Of a DNA stretch of 64,000 bases, positions 16,829 to 25,312 are shown one piece after another (position 1 is the first letter of the stretch; the number at the start of each line of letters is the position of its first letter). The notes under the pieces were generated by a model, which saw only the letters and a program-made list of their open reading frames with translations, did not search any database and had not been told where the DNA came from. The stretch covers positions 6,039,001 to 6,103,000 of the forward strand of contig NZ_VIWT01000001.1 in assembly GCF_007829815.1 (NCBI RefSeq), written 5' to 3'. The position numbers were made by a program, and so were the translations under genes. Origin of the DNA: Kitasatospora viridis. GTDB taxonomy: Bacteria > Actinomycetota > Actinomycetes > Streptomycetales > Streptomycetaceae.

Positions 16829-17503
16829 TCAGGGGGAACCCCCGCCCGCCGCGCCCCGCTCCACGCTGAGGCTCAGGCAGGTCCAGCTGAGCCGGCGCGG
16901 GCCGGTGGGCAGCGGGGCCGGGTGGTAGGTGCCGTCGGCCACCGAGAGGTTGACGATCAGGTAGGCCTGCCAGCCCTCGCCGACGCCCTGGCCGTCCTGG
17001 AACACGGTGGCGCCGTTGACCGTCCAGTCCACCGAGTCGGCGCCGAGCCGGACCGTCAGGTCCAGGGTCGCGCCGGGGGCGATGCCGGCCGCCGTGCCGT
17101 CCCAGTACAGGTGCGCGTCCCGCACGTGGTTGGAGAGCTCCAACAGCCCGGGGTGGTCGACGTGGTACTCGAACACGTCGATCTCGTTGCCGCCGTCCCG
17201 CCAGGTCCAGATCGCCGGCCAGGCGCCGAGCGCGACGGGCAGCCGGATCCGGGCGCTCAGCAGGTCGCCGGTGCGCACCTGGAAGCCCTCCGGACTGCCC
17301 TCGGTGGTCAGCAGGTTGCAGCTCCACAGCCCGCCGAAGTACCGGCGGCTGGCGGTGAAGGTGCCGCCCGGGCAGAAGTCCCGGTTCAGTCGGTCGAGTT
17401 TGTGGTCGGCCCGGTTGGTCGGGCCCATGTCCGGATAGGCGCTGGTCCGCCCGGCCACCCACTGGTCCGACGAGCCGAAGTCCGCCTGGAACACCACGGC
17501 CAT
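16829..17503 (-). CDS. GH16-like beta-glucanase fold protein without signal peptide
   Basis: A 224-residue protein with the GH16 jelly-roll active site GNEIDVFEY (ExDxxE) near residue 110, flanked by AWPAIWTWRDG and YLIVNLSVADGTYHP. It resembles the C-terminal domain of the 40464 gene product. No export signal is visible: the N-terminus is MAVVFQADFGSSDQW. It may be cytoplasmic, use a non-classical route, or be an immature annotation; the in-frame sequence upstream of 17503 gives no signal peptide either. GH16 enzymes cut beta-1,3/1,4-glucans, agar or carrageenan. Confidence 0.8.
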   Translation of the reverse strand: MAVVFQADFGSSDQWVAGRTSAYPDMGPTNRADHKLDRLNRDFCPGGTFTASRRYFGGLWSCNLLTTEGSPEGFQVRTGDLLSARIRLPVALGAWPAIWTWRDGGNEIDVFEYHVDHPGLLELSNHVRDAHLYWDGTAAGIAPGATLDLTVRLGADSVDWTVNGATVFQDGQGVGEGWQAYLIVNLSVADGTYHPAPLPTGPRRLSWTCLSLSVERGAAGGGSP

Positions 17504-17672
17504 TCCCGCACCACCCCTCCCGCGAGTACCGATCTCGCAGGGTGCTTGCCCGAGTGCGAACGGTGATAATCGCAGGGCCCCTTCCGCTTCCGCCGGAAGT
17601 CGGCGGCATCGACGTCAGGGGGCGCGCGGCCGGCCCGGGCGGCGTGCGCGGGCGGCTGCGGGAGCGCGGCGA

Positions 17673-18128
17673 TCAGCTGCGGCCCTCCTGCAGGGTGTGC
17701 GTGCGCAGCGCGGCCAGCAGCGGCAGGATGTCGTCGCCGGTGTTGCTCTGACTGACCGCCACGATCGCCGAGACCACCACCCGGCCGATCTGCCCGGCCG
17801 CCGCCGAACTGCCGTCCGCGGCGCCGCCCCAGACCTCCAGCGCCTCGCCAAGCACCTCGCTGAGCCGGTAGATGGCGTTCTCCCGCATCTGCTCGGTCAG
17901 CCGCAGCGCCTCCTCGGGCGTGGTGTCGCTGCCGCTGAACGCGATGGTGAGCAGGGCCTGGAGGGTGCGGTGGCCGTAGTCGGCGAGCAGGACGGGCAGC
18001 GGCTGCTCGAACTCGCCGACCGCGGCGAGCGCCTCCAGGGCCTGCTCGTCGTGGCGCCAGGAGGCCTCCAGGGCCGCGAGGGCCCGCAACGTCTCGTCCC
18101 GGGTCAGTTCCATCTCACCGTCCGTCAT
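17673..18128 (-). CDS. hypothetical helical protein
   Basis: A 151-residue, Ala/Leu/Glu-rich, probably all-helical soluble protein (TLRALAALEASWRHDEQALE at the N-terminus). No conserved motif is recognised. The start is MTDGEMELTRDE at 18128, or three codons further upstream at 18137. It is monocistronic and lies between the GH16-like gene and a divergent phosphoesterase gene. Confidence 0.65.
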   Translation of the reverse strand: MTDGEMELTRDETLRALAALEASWRHDEQALEALAAVGEFEQPLPVLLADYGHRTLQALLTIAFSGSDTTPEEALRLTEQMRENAIYRLSEVLGEALEVWGGAADGSSAAAGQIGRVVVSAIVAVSQSNTGDDILPLLAALRTHTLQEGRS

Positions 18129-18383
18129 ACCCCGCAACGGTACGCACTCGGCGGGTCCGCCGGAGCCGAATCGGCCGACGCCACCGGTAAGCGTGACGAA
18201 CCGGACGGGATCCGCGCCCGGCCCGCGCGGTCCGACCTGCCATCATGGGCCGACGGGTCGTCAGCCGGCCCGTCCGCCCCTATCGGACGGGTGGCGCGTT
18301 TGGCTGATTTTCGCAGGAGCTTCACCGAAGATTCGGTCAGGAAGGGTGCAACGCGGGTAGAGCGCGCGCCAGCATCATGTGCC

Positions 18384-19895
18384 ATGACGAATACGGAAAC
18401 CACCCGGTCCCGCCGGAGTGGCAAGGGGGTCCGTCCGCGGACGCTCGCGGCGCTCGCCGCCACCGCGATGGCCGCGGCCGCCCTGGTCGGCAGCACCGCC
18501 GGCCAGGCCTCGGCCAACTCGCACGACTTCCACACGCCGAAGATCAAGCACGTGTGGGTCATCATGCTGGAGAACAAGTCCTACGAGGCTTCGTTCACCG
18601 GCCTGAACCAGAACAGCTACCTCTGGAAGACGCTGCCCCAGTACGGCGAGCTGCTGCGCCAGTACTACGGCACCGGCCACTACAGCCTCGACAACTACAT
18701 CAGCGCCGTCAGCGGCCAGGCCCCGAACCAGGCCACCCAGAACGACTGCCCGCAGTACACCAACGTCGCCCCGGGCACCCCCGCGGCCGACGGCCAGGTG
18801 CACGCGAACTCGGGCTGCGTCTACCCCTCCTCGGTGAGCACCCTGTTCAACCAGCTGGACGGCAAGCACGTCAGCTGGAAGGCCTACATGCAGGACATGG
18901 GCAACACCCCCGGCCGGGAGGACCCGTACCAGTGCGGCGTCCCCGGCGACCCGTCGGGCGCCGGCGTGGTGAACCCGGGCAGCGCCACCGCCCAGGACCA
19001 GTACGTGCCCAAGCACAACCCGACCGCCTGGTTCCACTCGCTCACCGACAACCCGTCGGACTGCGCCAAGGTCGTGCCGCTGAACGGCCGGGCCGCGCAG
19101 CCGGGCCACGCCGCGCTCAGCGGGCTGGCCGACGACCTGAAGAGCGAGAAGACCACCCCGGCCTTCTCCTGGATCACCCCGAACAACTGCTCGGACGCGC
19201 ACGACTCCAGCTGCAAGGGCGACAACCTCTCGGGCGACCCGAGCAACCACCAGGGCGGCCTGTACGCCTCGGACCTGTTCCTGAAGCAGACCGTCACCGA
19301 GATCATGGCCTCGCCGGCCTACCAGGACGGCGGCATGATCGACATCACCTTCGACGAGGCCTTCCCGCCGTACAAGCTGTACGGCAACTCGACGGCCGAC
19401 TACACCGGCAACTCGGACCCGACGCTCAACACCCCCACCGACACCGCGCAGTCGGTCGTGGCGTGCTGCAACGAGCTGCCCGGCCCGAACGTCACCCAGC
19501 CCGGTGACCAGGCCTTCGGCCAGGACACCACCCCCGGTGGCGGCATCACCGGCTCGGTCCTGCTCTCCCGCTACATCAAGCCGGGCACGATCAGCGACCA
19601 GCCGTACAACCACTACTCCTGGCTGCGCAGCATGGAGGACCTGTTCGACATCACGCACGGCGGCACCGACGGCCACGGCCACCTCGGCTACGCCGGCATG
19701 CCGGGCCTGCGCCCGTTCGGCCCGGACGTCTACAACAACCCGAGCGGCAAGGCCCTGCAGCCCGCCGCGATGGGCAGCAACGGCGTCTGGTCGGCCACCC
19801 AGGTGCCGGCGAACAAGCAGCCGGCCGACGTGCAGCCGAACTTCACCGGTGCGACCGCTGCGACCGACAGCCTGAAGCCGGGAGCCGGTCAGTGA
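18384..19895 (+). CDS. secreted phosphoesterase (phospholipase C/acid phosphatase superfamily)
   Basis: A 503-residue exported enzyme of the alkaline-phosphatase-like phosphoesterase family (PF04185 type). Residues 1-44 form a signal peptide ending ASA. Metal/nucleophile region: KHVWVIMLENKSYEASF. Further conserved segments are SGQAPNQ, FSWITPNNCSDAHDSSC, DITFDEAF and NHYSWLRSMEDLF, the last being the C-terminal His site. It hydrolyses phosphoester bonds in lipids or organic phosphates outside the cell. A lipoprotein gene overlaps its stop, suggesting joint function. ATG 18384 has no clear ribosome site. Confidence 0.9.
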   Translation: MTNTETTRSRRSGKGVRPRTLAALAATAMAAAALVGSTAGQASANSHDFHTPKIKHVWVIMLENKSYEASFTGLNQNSYLWKTLPQYGELLRQYYGTGHYSLDNYISAVSGQAPNQATQNDCPQYTNVAPGTPAADGQVHANSGCVYPSSVSTLFNQLDGKHVSWKAYMQDMGNTPGREDPYQCGVPGDPSGAGVVNPGSATAQDQYVPKHNPTAWFHSLTDNPSDCAKVVPLNGRAAQPGHAALSGLADDLKSEKTTPAFSWITPNNCSDAHDSSCKGDNLSGDPSNHQGGLYASDLFLKQTVTEIMASPAYQDGGMIDITFDEAFPPYKLYGNSTADYTGNSDPTLNTPTDTAQSVVACCNELPGPNVTQPGDQAFGQDTTPGGGITGSVLLSRYIKPGTISDQPYNHYSWLRSMEDLFDITHGGTDGHGHLGYAGMPGLRPFGPDVYNNPSGKALQPAAMGSNGVWSATQVPANKQPADVQPNFTGATAATDSLKPGAGQ

Positions 19896-20470
19896 TCCAC
19901 CGCTCCACCAGCCGGAGCCGTGCCCTTCCCGGGCACGGCTTCGGCCGCGGCGCCGCCGCCGTCCTGCTGCTCGCCCTCGCCGGGCTGACCACCGCCTGCG
20001 GCGGCCAGAACACGCCGCAGCCGCTGGGCGCCCTGCCGATCCCCAGCGCCCCGCTCTCGCCCGCGCCGGTCACCGCCTCGCCCGGGCACGCCCAACTGGT
20101 CGCCATGGGCGACCCGGTGCAGCTGGTGCTCGCCGGCGCGCACGGCCAGGTCACCGCGAGCGGCCCCGACCTGGAGGTCTCCGGGCCCGCCCCGGACGGC
20201 AAGGTGGCGTCCGAGTCCAAGGGCAGCGTCACCGTGGTGCTGCGGGCCACCGACGGCAGCGCCCGGCTCGATCCGGCCGACCTGGCCGCCACCGACGAGC
20301 AGGGCAAGCCCATCCCGCTGACCGCCGACGCCGGACCGCTGACCGCCACCCCCGGGCACGACGCGACCCTGCACCTGAGCGGCACCTTCCCGATCGGGCA
20401 CGCCACCCTGCAGTGGAACCAGTCCGGCCAGCCGCTGGCCACCTGGGACTTCGAGGTCGAACTCGACTGA
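19892..20470 (+). CDS. lipoprotein coupled to the phosphoesterase
   Basis: A 192-residue protein starting at a GTG that overlaps the preceding stop (GTGA). An N-terminal hydrophobic segment ends in the lipobox LTTAC, with lipidated Cys near residue 36. The mature domain is beta-rich with Pro/Ala-rich N-terminal spacer. No known domain recognised. It probably sits on the outer membrane face and helps the phosphoesterase or binds its substrate. It is convergent with the reductase gene, the two stops sharing a 13-bp palindrome. Confidence 0.82.
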   Translation: MIHRSTSRSRALPGHGFGRGAAAVLLLALAGLTTACGGQNTPQPLGALPIPSAPLSPAPVTASPGHAQLVAMGDPVQLVLAGAHGQVTASGPDLEVSGPAPDGKVASESKGSVTVVLRATDGSARLDPADLAATDEQGKPIPLTADAGPLTATPGHDATLHLSGTFPIGHATLQWNQSGQPLATWDFEVELD

Positions 20471-20480
20471 CGCCGCGTCA
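20468..20480. repeat. TGACG-N3-CGTCA palindrome joining two stop codons
   Basis: The left TGA is the stop of the lipoprotein and the right TCA is the stop of the convergent reductase. Six other exact copies lie at 32928, 32984, 34354, 42712, 43078 and 57212. One-mismatch copies lie at 5701, 9046, 16373 and 60274. Confidence 0.8.
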
Positions 20481-21389
20481 GACCGGCTGCTCGACCAGCC
20501 CGTCGAGCAAGGCGAGCTGGTCCGGGGTGAGGCGCAACGCGCCCGCGGCCAGGTTCTCGGCCAGGTGGGCGGCGCTGCCGGTGCCCGGGATGGCCAGCAC
20601 GTGCGGGCCCTGGTGCAGGGTCCAGGCCAGCCGCAGCTGGGCCGGACTCGCGCCGTGCGCGCGGGCGACGGCCAGCAGCTCGGGGTGCTCGGCGGCGTTG
20701 CTGCCCGCCGTGCGCCCGGCGGCCCGGGCCGGACCGGCCAGCGCGTAGAACGGGACGAAGGCGGCGCCGAGTTCGCCGCAGCGGCGCAGCAGCGCCCGCT
20801 GCTCGGGCGGCGCGCCGAGCCCGAACGGGTTCTGCACCGCGACCACCGGGGCGATCGCCCGCGCCTCGGCGAGCTGGGCCGGCCGCACGTTGGAGACGCC
20901 CAGCTCGCGGATCAGCCCGGCGGTGCGCAACTCGGCCAGCGCGCCGAAGCGTTCGGCGATCGGGTCGGCGCCGAGCACCCGCAGGTAGACCAGATCCGGC
21001 TGGTCCCGGCCGAGCTCGCGCAGGTTCTGCTCGACCTGGCCGCGCAGTTGCTCGGGGCGGGCGTGCGGCAGGAACCCGCCGGCCGGGGAGCGGCCGGGGC
21101 CGACCTTGGTGGCGATCACCAGGTCGTCCGGGTAGGGCTGGAGCGCGCTGTTGATCAGCTCGTTGGCCGAGCGCAGCGCGGAGAAGTAGAAGCTCGCGGT
21201 GTCGATGTGGTCGACGCCCAGGTCGACGGCGGTGCGCAGCAGGCGGATCGCCGAGGCCCGGTCGCGGGGCGGGGAGCCGGGCTCGAAGGCCGGGCCGTGC
21301 TGGGCCAGGCGCATCGCGCCGAAGCCGATCCGGCGCACCGTCAGGCTGCCGAGCCGCCAGGTGTCGTGGGTGGTGGTCGCATTGCTCAT
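20478..21389 (-). CDS. aldo/keto reductase, His-less subtype (paralogue)
   Basis: A 303-residue NADPH-dependent oxidoreductase closely related to the 13714 product (shared HIDTASFYFSALRSANELIN). Asp, Tyr and Lys of the catalytic tetrad are present; the His position is Arg (DQPDLVYLRVLG). ATG 21389 begins MSNATTTHDTWRLGSLTV. Directly upstream is an ArsR-type operator within a duplicated promoter block. A second, decayed copy of its 5' end lies 6.9 kb away beside an ArsR regulator (28332), which I infer was its original divergent partner. Confidence 0.93.
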   Translation of the reverse strand: MSNATTTHDTWRLGSLTVRRIGFGAMRLAQHGPAFEPGSPPRDRASAIRLLRTAVDLGVDHIDTASFYFSALRSANELINSALQPYPDDLVIATKVGPGRSPAGGFLPHARPEQLRGQVEQNLRELGRDQPDLVYLRVLGADPIAERFGALAELRTAGLIRELGVSNVRPAQLAEARAIAPVVAVQNPFGLGAPPEQRALLRRCGELGAAFVPFYALAGPARAAGRTAGSNAAEHPELLAVARAHGASPAQLRLAWTLHQGPHVLAIPGTGSAAHLAENLAAGALRLTPDQLALLDGLVEQPV

Positions 21390-21447
21390 GGCGGGATCCT
21401 GCTCGGGCGGTAGCGTGGACCGGAACTGATTCACGAATGCGTGTATC
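21222..21447. repeat. left copy of island-flanking direct repeat
   Basis: It spans the reductase 5' codons and its promoter. It contains a 31-bp block (21245-21275) and a 46-bp block (21389-21434), both identical to the right copy at 28147-28304. The right copy lacks about 100 bp between the two blocks. Same orientation; the 46-bp blocks are 6,857 bp apart. Confidence 0.92.
21428..21447. promoter_or_regulatory. ArsR-type operator upstream of aldo/keto reductase
   Basis: GATTCAC-N6-GTGTATC is an inverted repeat with one mismatch, 39 bases upstream of the reductase ATG. The matching site at 28285 is perfect. Confidence 0.6.
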
Positions 21448-21485
21448 CAATGTGGCTTCTGATGAAGCCGGACATCGTGCCATGC

Positions 21486-21515
21486 GTGTGGACCCGGGGC
21501 GCCCCGGGCCCACAC
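21486..21515. terminator. terminator of the NUDIX gene
   Basis: GTGTGG pairs with CCACAC and CCCGGGG with CCCCGGG around a short loop, with one internal mismatch. It lies 13 bases beyond the NUDIX stop on the minus strand. Confidence 0.75.
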
Positions 21516-21527
21516 TGTCGGAGTGGG

Positions 21528-22070
21528 TCAGATCCAGGTGTAGTTCTGGTCGGTGACCGGCTCCAGCTCGAACGCGGGCAGTGGCGCGTGCGGCGAGGGT
21601 AGCTGGGCGAGGACCTTGCCGATCGGCGGGAACAGCGGCAGGTCGGCGACCTTGCGGTAGTCGAGCCACTCGATGTTGCCGACCTCGTGGCTGCCGTCGG
21701 GCAGTTCGTCGAACTCCTGGGTCGCCAGCGTGGCGCGGACCTCGGGGGTGACGTGGGTGCGGTAGATGAGGTGGATCTTGCGGGGCGGTGCGGTCGGCCC
21801 GGGCCGGGTGACCCGGGCGTCCGCCATCGCGACCAGCTCCAGGTCGCCAGCCCGCTCGGGGTCGAGTCCGAGCTCCTCGTGCAGCTCCCGGACGGCGGCG
21901 TCGCGGAAGTCCTCGCCGGCGCCGACGTTGCCGCCGATGGTGGTGTAGTGCGTCGAGCCGGCGCGGTCCCGGCGCAGCAGCGCGACGTCGTCGCCGCAGA
22001 AGACCAGGCCGGTCACCCGGACCTTGATCCTGCTGAACGGCTTCTCGGTCGTCGCTTCGGTGGTGCTCAT
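21528..22070 (-). CDS. NUDIX hydrolase
   Basis: A 180-residue pyrophosphohydrolase. The NUDIX box is GGNVGAGEDF...RELHEELG near residues 46-68, complete with the catalytic REUxEE. It acts on nucleoside diphosphates linked to another group; the substrate is unknown. It is the left-most gene of the inserted segment, in the same direction as the radical-SAM operon, 98 bases downstream of it behind a hairpin, so it probably has its own promoter. ATG 22070 has GGAG seven bases upstream. Confidence 0.92.
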   Translation of the reverse strand: MSTTEATTEKPFSRIKVRVTGLVFCGDDVALLRRDRAGSTHYTTIGGNVGAGEDFRDAAVRELHEELGLDPERAGDLELVAMADARVTRPGPTAPPRKIHLIYRTHVTPEVRATLATQEFDELPDGSHEVGNIEWLDYRKVADLPLFPPIGKVLAQLPSPHAPLPAFELEPVTDQNYTWI

Positions 22071-22121
22071 GGGTGTGGATCTCCTCGGTGGACGTGGCCG
22101 GTCCGGTTGTTCCCGGCGGTA

Positions 22122-22145
22122 CCTCCCGGCTCAACGACCGGGAGG
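22122..22145. terminator. hairpin after the radical-SAM operon
   Basis: CCTCCCGG and CCGGGAGG form an 8-bp stem with an 8-base loop, 24 bases beyond the radical-SAM stop. It may weaken read-through into the NUDIX gene. Confidence 0.5.
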
Positions 22146-22168
22146 AGAGCGGGGTTTGGCTTTGCTTC

Positions 22169-23821
22169 CTAGAGTGCCCCGGGGAACCCGTGGAGGGTGC
22201 GGGCTGCACTCTGCGGGACGTGCTCGATCTCGACGCCGGAGAGGGGGATGCGCCGCAGGCGGCAGCCGGTGGCGCGCATGACGGGGGAGAGGTGGCAGGG
22301 GTCCATCTCCTCGACCATCACGGTCGGGTGTGCGGTGCGGGTGTTCTTGCCTCCGGTGATGGCCGGCGGCAGGTGCCCGCCTCCGAAGGGCATCGGGGTG
22401 ATCCGCCAGATCGGCCCGCGGTCGCTGGACACGCTCGCCTGCCCGAAGCCGCGCTCCTCGCGCAGGGTCATCGGCTCCCCGTTGGTGCCCGTCAGGCCCC
22501 GGAACAGGGCCGCGGCGCGGCCCTGGTTGACGAATCGTCCGGTGTCGATCGTGAACTCGCGGGAGAAGAATGCGCTCGCGGGGTAGCCGGCCTTGAGCAG
22601 GGCGCGGGTGTAGACGCTCACCTGGGGGAGAACCTGCTCGCGCAGGTGCGCGGCAGCCAGGCGGTCGACGGGGTCGAGGGCCGTAGTCCGCTGGCGCAGG
22701 GCGGTGAGGACGCCGTCGATGTCGGCCGTGGTCGAGGACAGGAAGCTACCGCGGCGGCCGATACCGCGGGCGCTCTTGTACGCCAGCAGGGTGTTGAGGA
22801 AGTGCCGGGTGGTGTCCGTGTACCCGCTGGCCTTGCGCCGGTCGGTGGCCGGGTAGAGGTTGAGGGCGGTGAAGCGGCCGTCGGGGTGGAAGTCCGGGTC
22901 GGCGGAGAAGTAGTCGCCGTCCGCGTTGCGCAGGCGATGCAACCGGACCGGGACGCCCTGGTGCTGGATGGGCAGGACGCCGTCCAGCGCGTCCCGGACG
23001 GTCTGCGCCGTGGGCTCAGCGGCGTCGGCGGTCACGTGAAGGTAGCGGCGGCCCTGCTCGGACAGCACCGGCTGGTTGCGCTCGTCCAAGCGCACGATCT
23101 CGGTGTAGGGGAGCTCGTCCGTGCCGGGTTGGGCGGCGATGAGCAGGTGGGGGCCGCAGGCGAGGACGTGGTGGCCGCCGATGTGGGTGTCGAGCAGTTC
23201 GCCGAGGCCGACCAGCGGGGCGAAGCGCAGCTCGACGGCAGCAGTGGCCGCGCCGTGGCCGAGGTGGTCGAACAGCGGTCGGTAGGTCCGCAGGACGTGG
23301 GCGAGGTCGTCGGTGTATCGGTCGCGGCTGGTGCCGGGCGACTTGCCGACGTAGCCGGTGGCGTACGGGGTGAGCGAGATGCGGATGCCGTCGAAGACCT
23401 CCTTGAAGTCGTCGGCCAGGCGCCGGTGCATCGCGGCGAGGTGACTGGTGCTCTCGGACCAGCCGACGGTGGAGACGCGGATCTTCACGCCGAGGACGTC
23501 GCGGGCGAGCCGGGCGTAAGTGTCCAGGTAGGGGTAGGACGAGATGTCGTTGTCCAGGTAGGGGAACAGCACGCCCGCGCGGTGGGCCCGGCCGCCGCCG
23601 ATCCGCACGCCCCGCTCGGAGGCCTCCTCGGCAAGGGCGTGGAACAGGTCGCCGAGGCCGCGCTCGGTGAGCTGCCAGATGTCGCTTCCGGCGGCCTGGC
23701 TGCACATCGCGCACCGGTTGACGCAGCCGACCGCGGGCGGCAGGTACTGGAGGTGGGTGAGTGCCTCGGTCGGCAGGGTCCGCAGCTGGTCCCGCAGCAG
23801 GGGCATGGTCTGGGTGGTCAC
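22169..23821 (-). CDS. radical SAM protein
   Basis: A 550-residue cytoplasmic protein. The [4Fe-4S] motif CVNRCAMC (Cx3CxxC) at about residues 33-40 follows LPPAVG, as in radical SAM enzymes that cleave S-adenosylmethionine to start radical chemistry. The central region (KIRVSTVGWSESTSHLA, ISLTPYATGYVGKS) fits the partial TIM barrel, and about 250 residues beyond it are unassigned. GTG 23821 has GAAGGAG at the right spacing. It is the last gene of a three-gene operon, 12 bases after the ATP-grasp gene. I cannot match it to a characterised subfamily (not an obvious SPASM protein: no C-terminal Cys cluster). Confidence 0.88.
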   Translation of the reverse strand: MTTQTMPLLRDQLRTLPTEALTHLQYLPPAVGCVNRCAMCSQAAGSDIWQLTERGLGDLFHALAEEASERGVRIGGGRAHRAGVLFPYLDNDISSYPYLDTYARLARDVLGVKIRVSTVGWSESTSHLAAMHRRLADDFKEVFDGIRISLTPYATGYVGKSPGTSRDRYTDDLAHVLRTYRPLFDHLGHGAATAAVELRFAPLVGLGELLDTHIGGHHVLACGPHLLIAAQPGTDELPYTEIVRLDERNQPVLSEQGRRYLHVTADAAEPTAQTVRDALDGVLPIQHQGVPVRLHRLRNADGDYFSADPDFHPDGRFTALNLYPATDRRKASGYTDTTRHFLNTLLAYKSARGIGRRGSFLSSTTADIDGVLTALRQRTTALDPVDRLAAAHLREQVLPQVSVYTRALLKAGYPASAFFSREFTIDTGRFVNQGRAAALFRGLTGTNGEPMTLREERGFGQASVSSDRGPIWRITPMPFGGGHLPPAITGGKNTRTAHPTVMVEEMDPCHLSPVMRATGCRLRRIPLSGVEIEHVPQSAARTLHGFPGAL

Positions 23822-23833
23822 GGTCTCGCTCCT

Positions 23834-25312
23834 TCAGAGGGTGGGAAGGCCAGTGGGGATCAGGTGCTGGTCGAGGGCGCTCAGCAGCGCGTGCCCGACG
23901 GCGGAGAGCCGGTGGGGTCCGGCGAACGGGCCGCCGCCGCACGGCGTGACAGCCTCGGCGGTGCCGAGTTCCGCGCCCGGCAGGCACACGACGCCCGGTT
24001 CGGGCAGGTTTGCCAGCAGCACCTCCCCGGTGGCGGCCTCAGCCGGATGGGCACCAGGGCCGACCCAGCGCAGCCGGCCGCGGTGGACGCGGTAGCGGCC
24101 GGGGTGGGCCAGGTCCTGGTCCAGGACGACGGGTGTCTCGCCCCGGTGGCGGAGCTTCAGGTAGTAGGGGCCTGGCGCCGTGGAGGCGGCTGCCCGCACC
24201 GTGGCGGCGTTGAAGTCGTCCGGGTCGGGCAGCCAGTCGACCCGGACACCGAGCAGGGTGGTCAGGTGGGCGACGGCGAACGGCGGCAGGCCGCGCAGCT
24301 GCTGGTTGACTGCCGAGAGCTCGGTGGTGCCCTGGTTACGGCAGTTGATCTCATTGAGGAACACTCGGCCGTCGTCGCTGAGGATCGCGTCCAGGCCGAA
24401 CAGCCCGGACACACCGTGGCGGTGCCAAGCCCAGTGGGCGACGCGCTCGGCCGCGTCCACGACGGCGGTCGCGGCCTGCTCGGGCCATGGGACGGACCAG
24501 CAGTTGCCAGCGCTCTTGCCCGGGCCGATCCCGGCCTCCGGTACCCCGACGGCCTTGTGGGAGGGCCGGTCCACGTAAACCCGCAGCCGACCGCGGTGGT
24601 CCGGCACGGACAGCACGGTGACGTTCGAGGACCAGCCGGGGGTGTACGCGGTGACCCGGTACGGGCCCGGCATCCGGGCCGCGCGCACCAGGTTGGTCTC
24701 GTCGTCCACGAAGACCGTGCCGCGCCCGCCGGAGTCGGCGCCGCACTGCACCACCAGCCGCACGGCGCCGACCCGGCGACGGAGCTCCGCCAGGCCTGGT
24801 AGCGGGCCGTCGACCCGGACCCCGGGCAGCTGGAGGGCGGCGGGCACCTGGGCGTCGAGCAGCAGCTCGCCGAAGTAGGCCTTGTCCTCGATCCTGGCGC
24901 GCAGGACGTGGTCGATCGCCGCGACCACGCCGCGCGGCCCGGCCCACGAGCGCAGGAGATCGGTGCCGTACCAGGCGGAGATGACCACTGGCCGGTCCAG
25001 TGCGGCGATCGCCGCGCGGGCGAGGTGGTCGAGGCCGGTCATCCAATCGTGTCGCTGGGCGACGCCGCGCACCCGGGTACCGCTCTCGGCGGCGAGCACC
25101 CGCATCGGCGCGGCCGGCGGCCAGGGCCGGTAGCAGCCGATCGCCAGCGCCGGGCGGGCCACCGCGAGGGGGGACGGGCCCGTGTAGGTTGTCCGGCCGG
25201 CGGTGGTGAACCGCTCGACGCTGACGAGGGCGCTGCGGCCCAGCGCGGTGGTGAGGCCGCGAGCGGCCGCACCCCACACTCCGGCGTCCACGGTGGTGGG
25301 CGCACCGGTCAT
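23834..25312 (-). CDS. ATP-grasp carboxylate-amine ligase-like protein
   Basis: A 492-residue protein with ATP-grasp features: an ADKxxF-like KAYFGELL, the nucleotide-binding VVQCGADSGGRGTVF, and the metal-binding LFGLDAILSDDGRVFLNEINCRNQGTT near 300-325. Such enzymes activate a carboxylate as acyl phosphate and join it to an amine. The C-terminal 130 residues are extra. ATG 25312 overlaps the stop of the kinase-like gene by four bases (ATGA), and the radical-SAM gene follows by 12 bases, so the three should act in one pathway. Substrate unknown. Confidence 0.85.
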   Translation of the reverse strand: MTGAPTTVDAGVWGAAARGLTTALGRSALVSVERFTTAGRTTYTGPSPLAVARPALAIGCYRPWPPAAPMRVLAAESGTRVRGVAQRHDWMTGLDHLARAAIAALDRPVVISAWYGTDLLRSWAGPRGVVAAIDHVLRARIEDKAYFGELLLDAQVPAALQLPGVRVDGPLPGLAELRRRVGAVRLVVQCGADSGGRGTVFVDDETNLVRAARMPGPYRVTAYTPGWSSNVTVLSVPDHRGRLRVYVDRPSHKAVGVPEAGIGPGKSAGNCWSVPWPEQAATAVVDAAERVAHWAWHRHGVSGLFGLDAILSDDGRVFLNEINCRNQGTTELSAVNQQLRGLPPFAVAHLTTLLGVRVDWLPDPDDFNAATVRAAASTAPGPYYLKLRHRGETPVVLDQDLAHPGRYRVHRGRLRWVGPGAHPAEAATGEVLLANLPEPGVVCLPGAELGTAEAVTPCGGGPFAGPHRLSAVGHALLSALDQHLIPTGLPTL

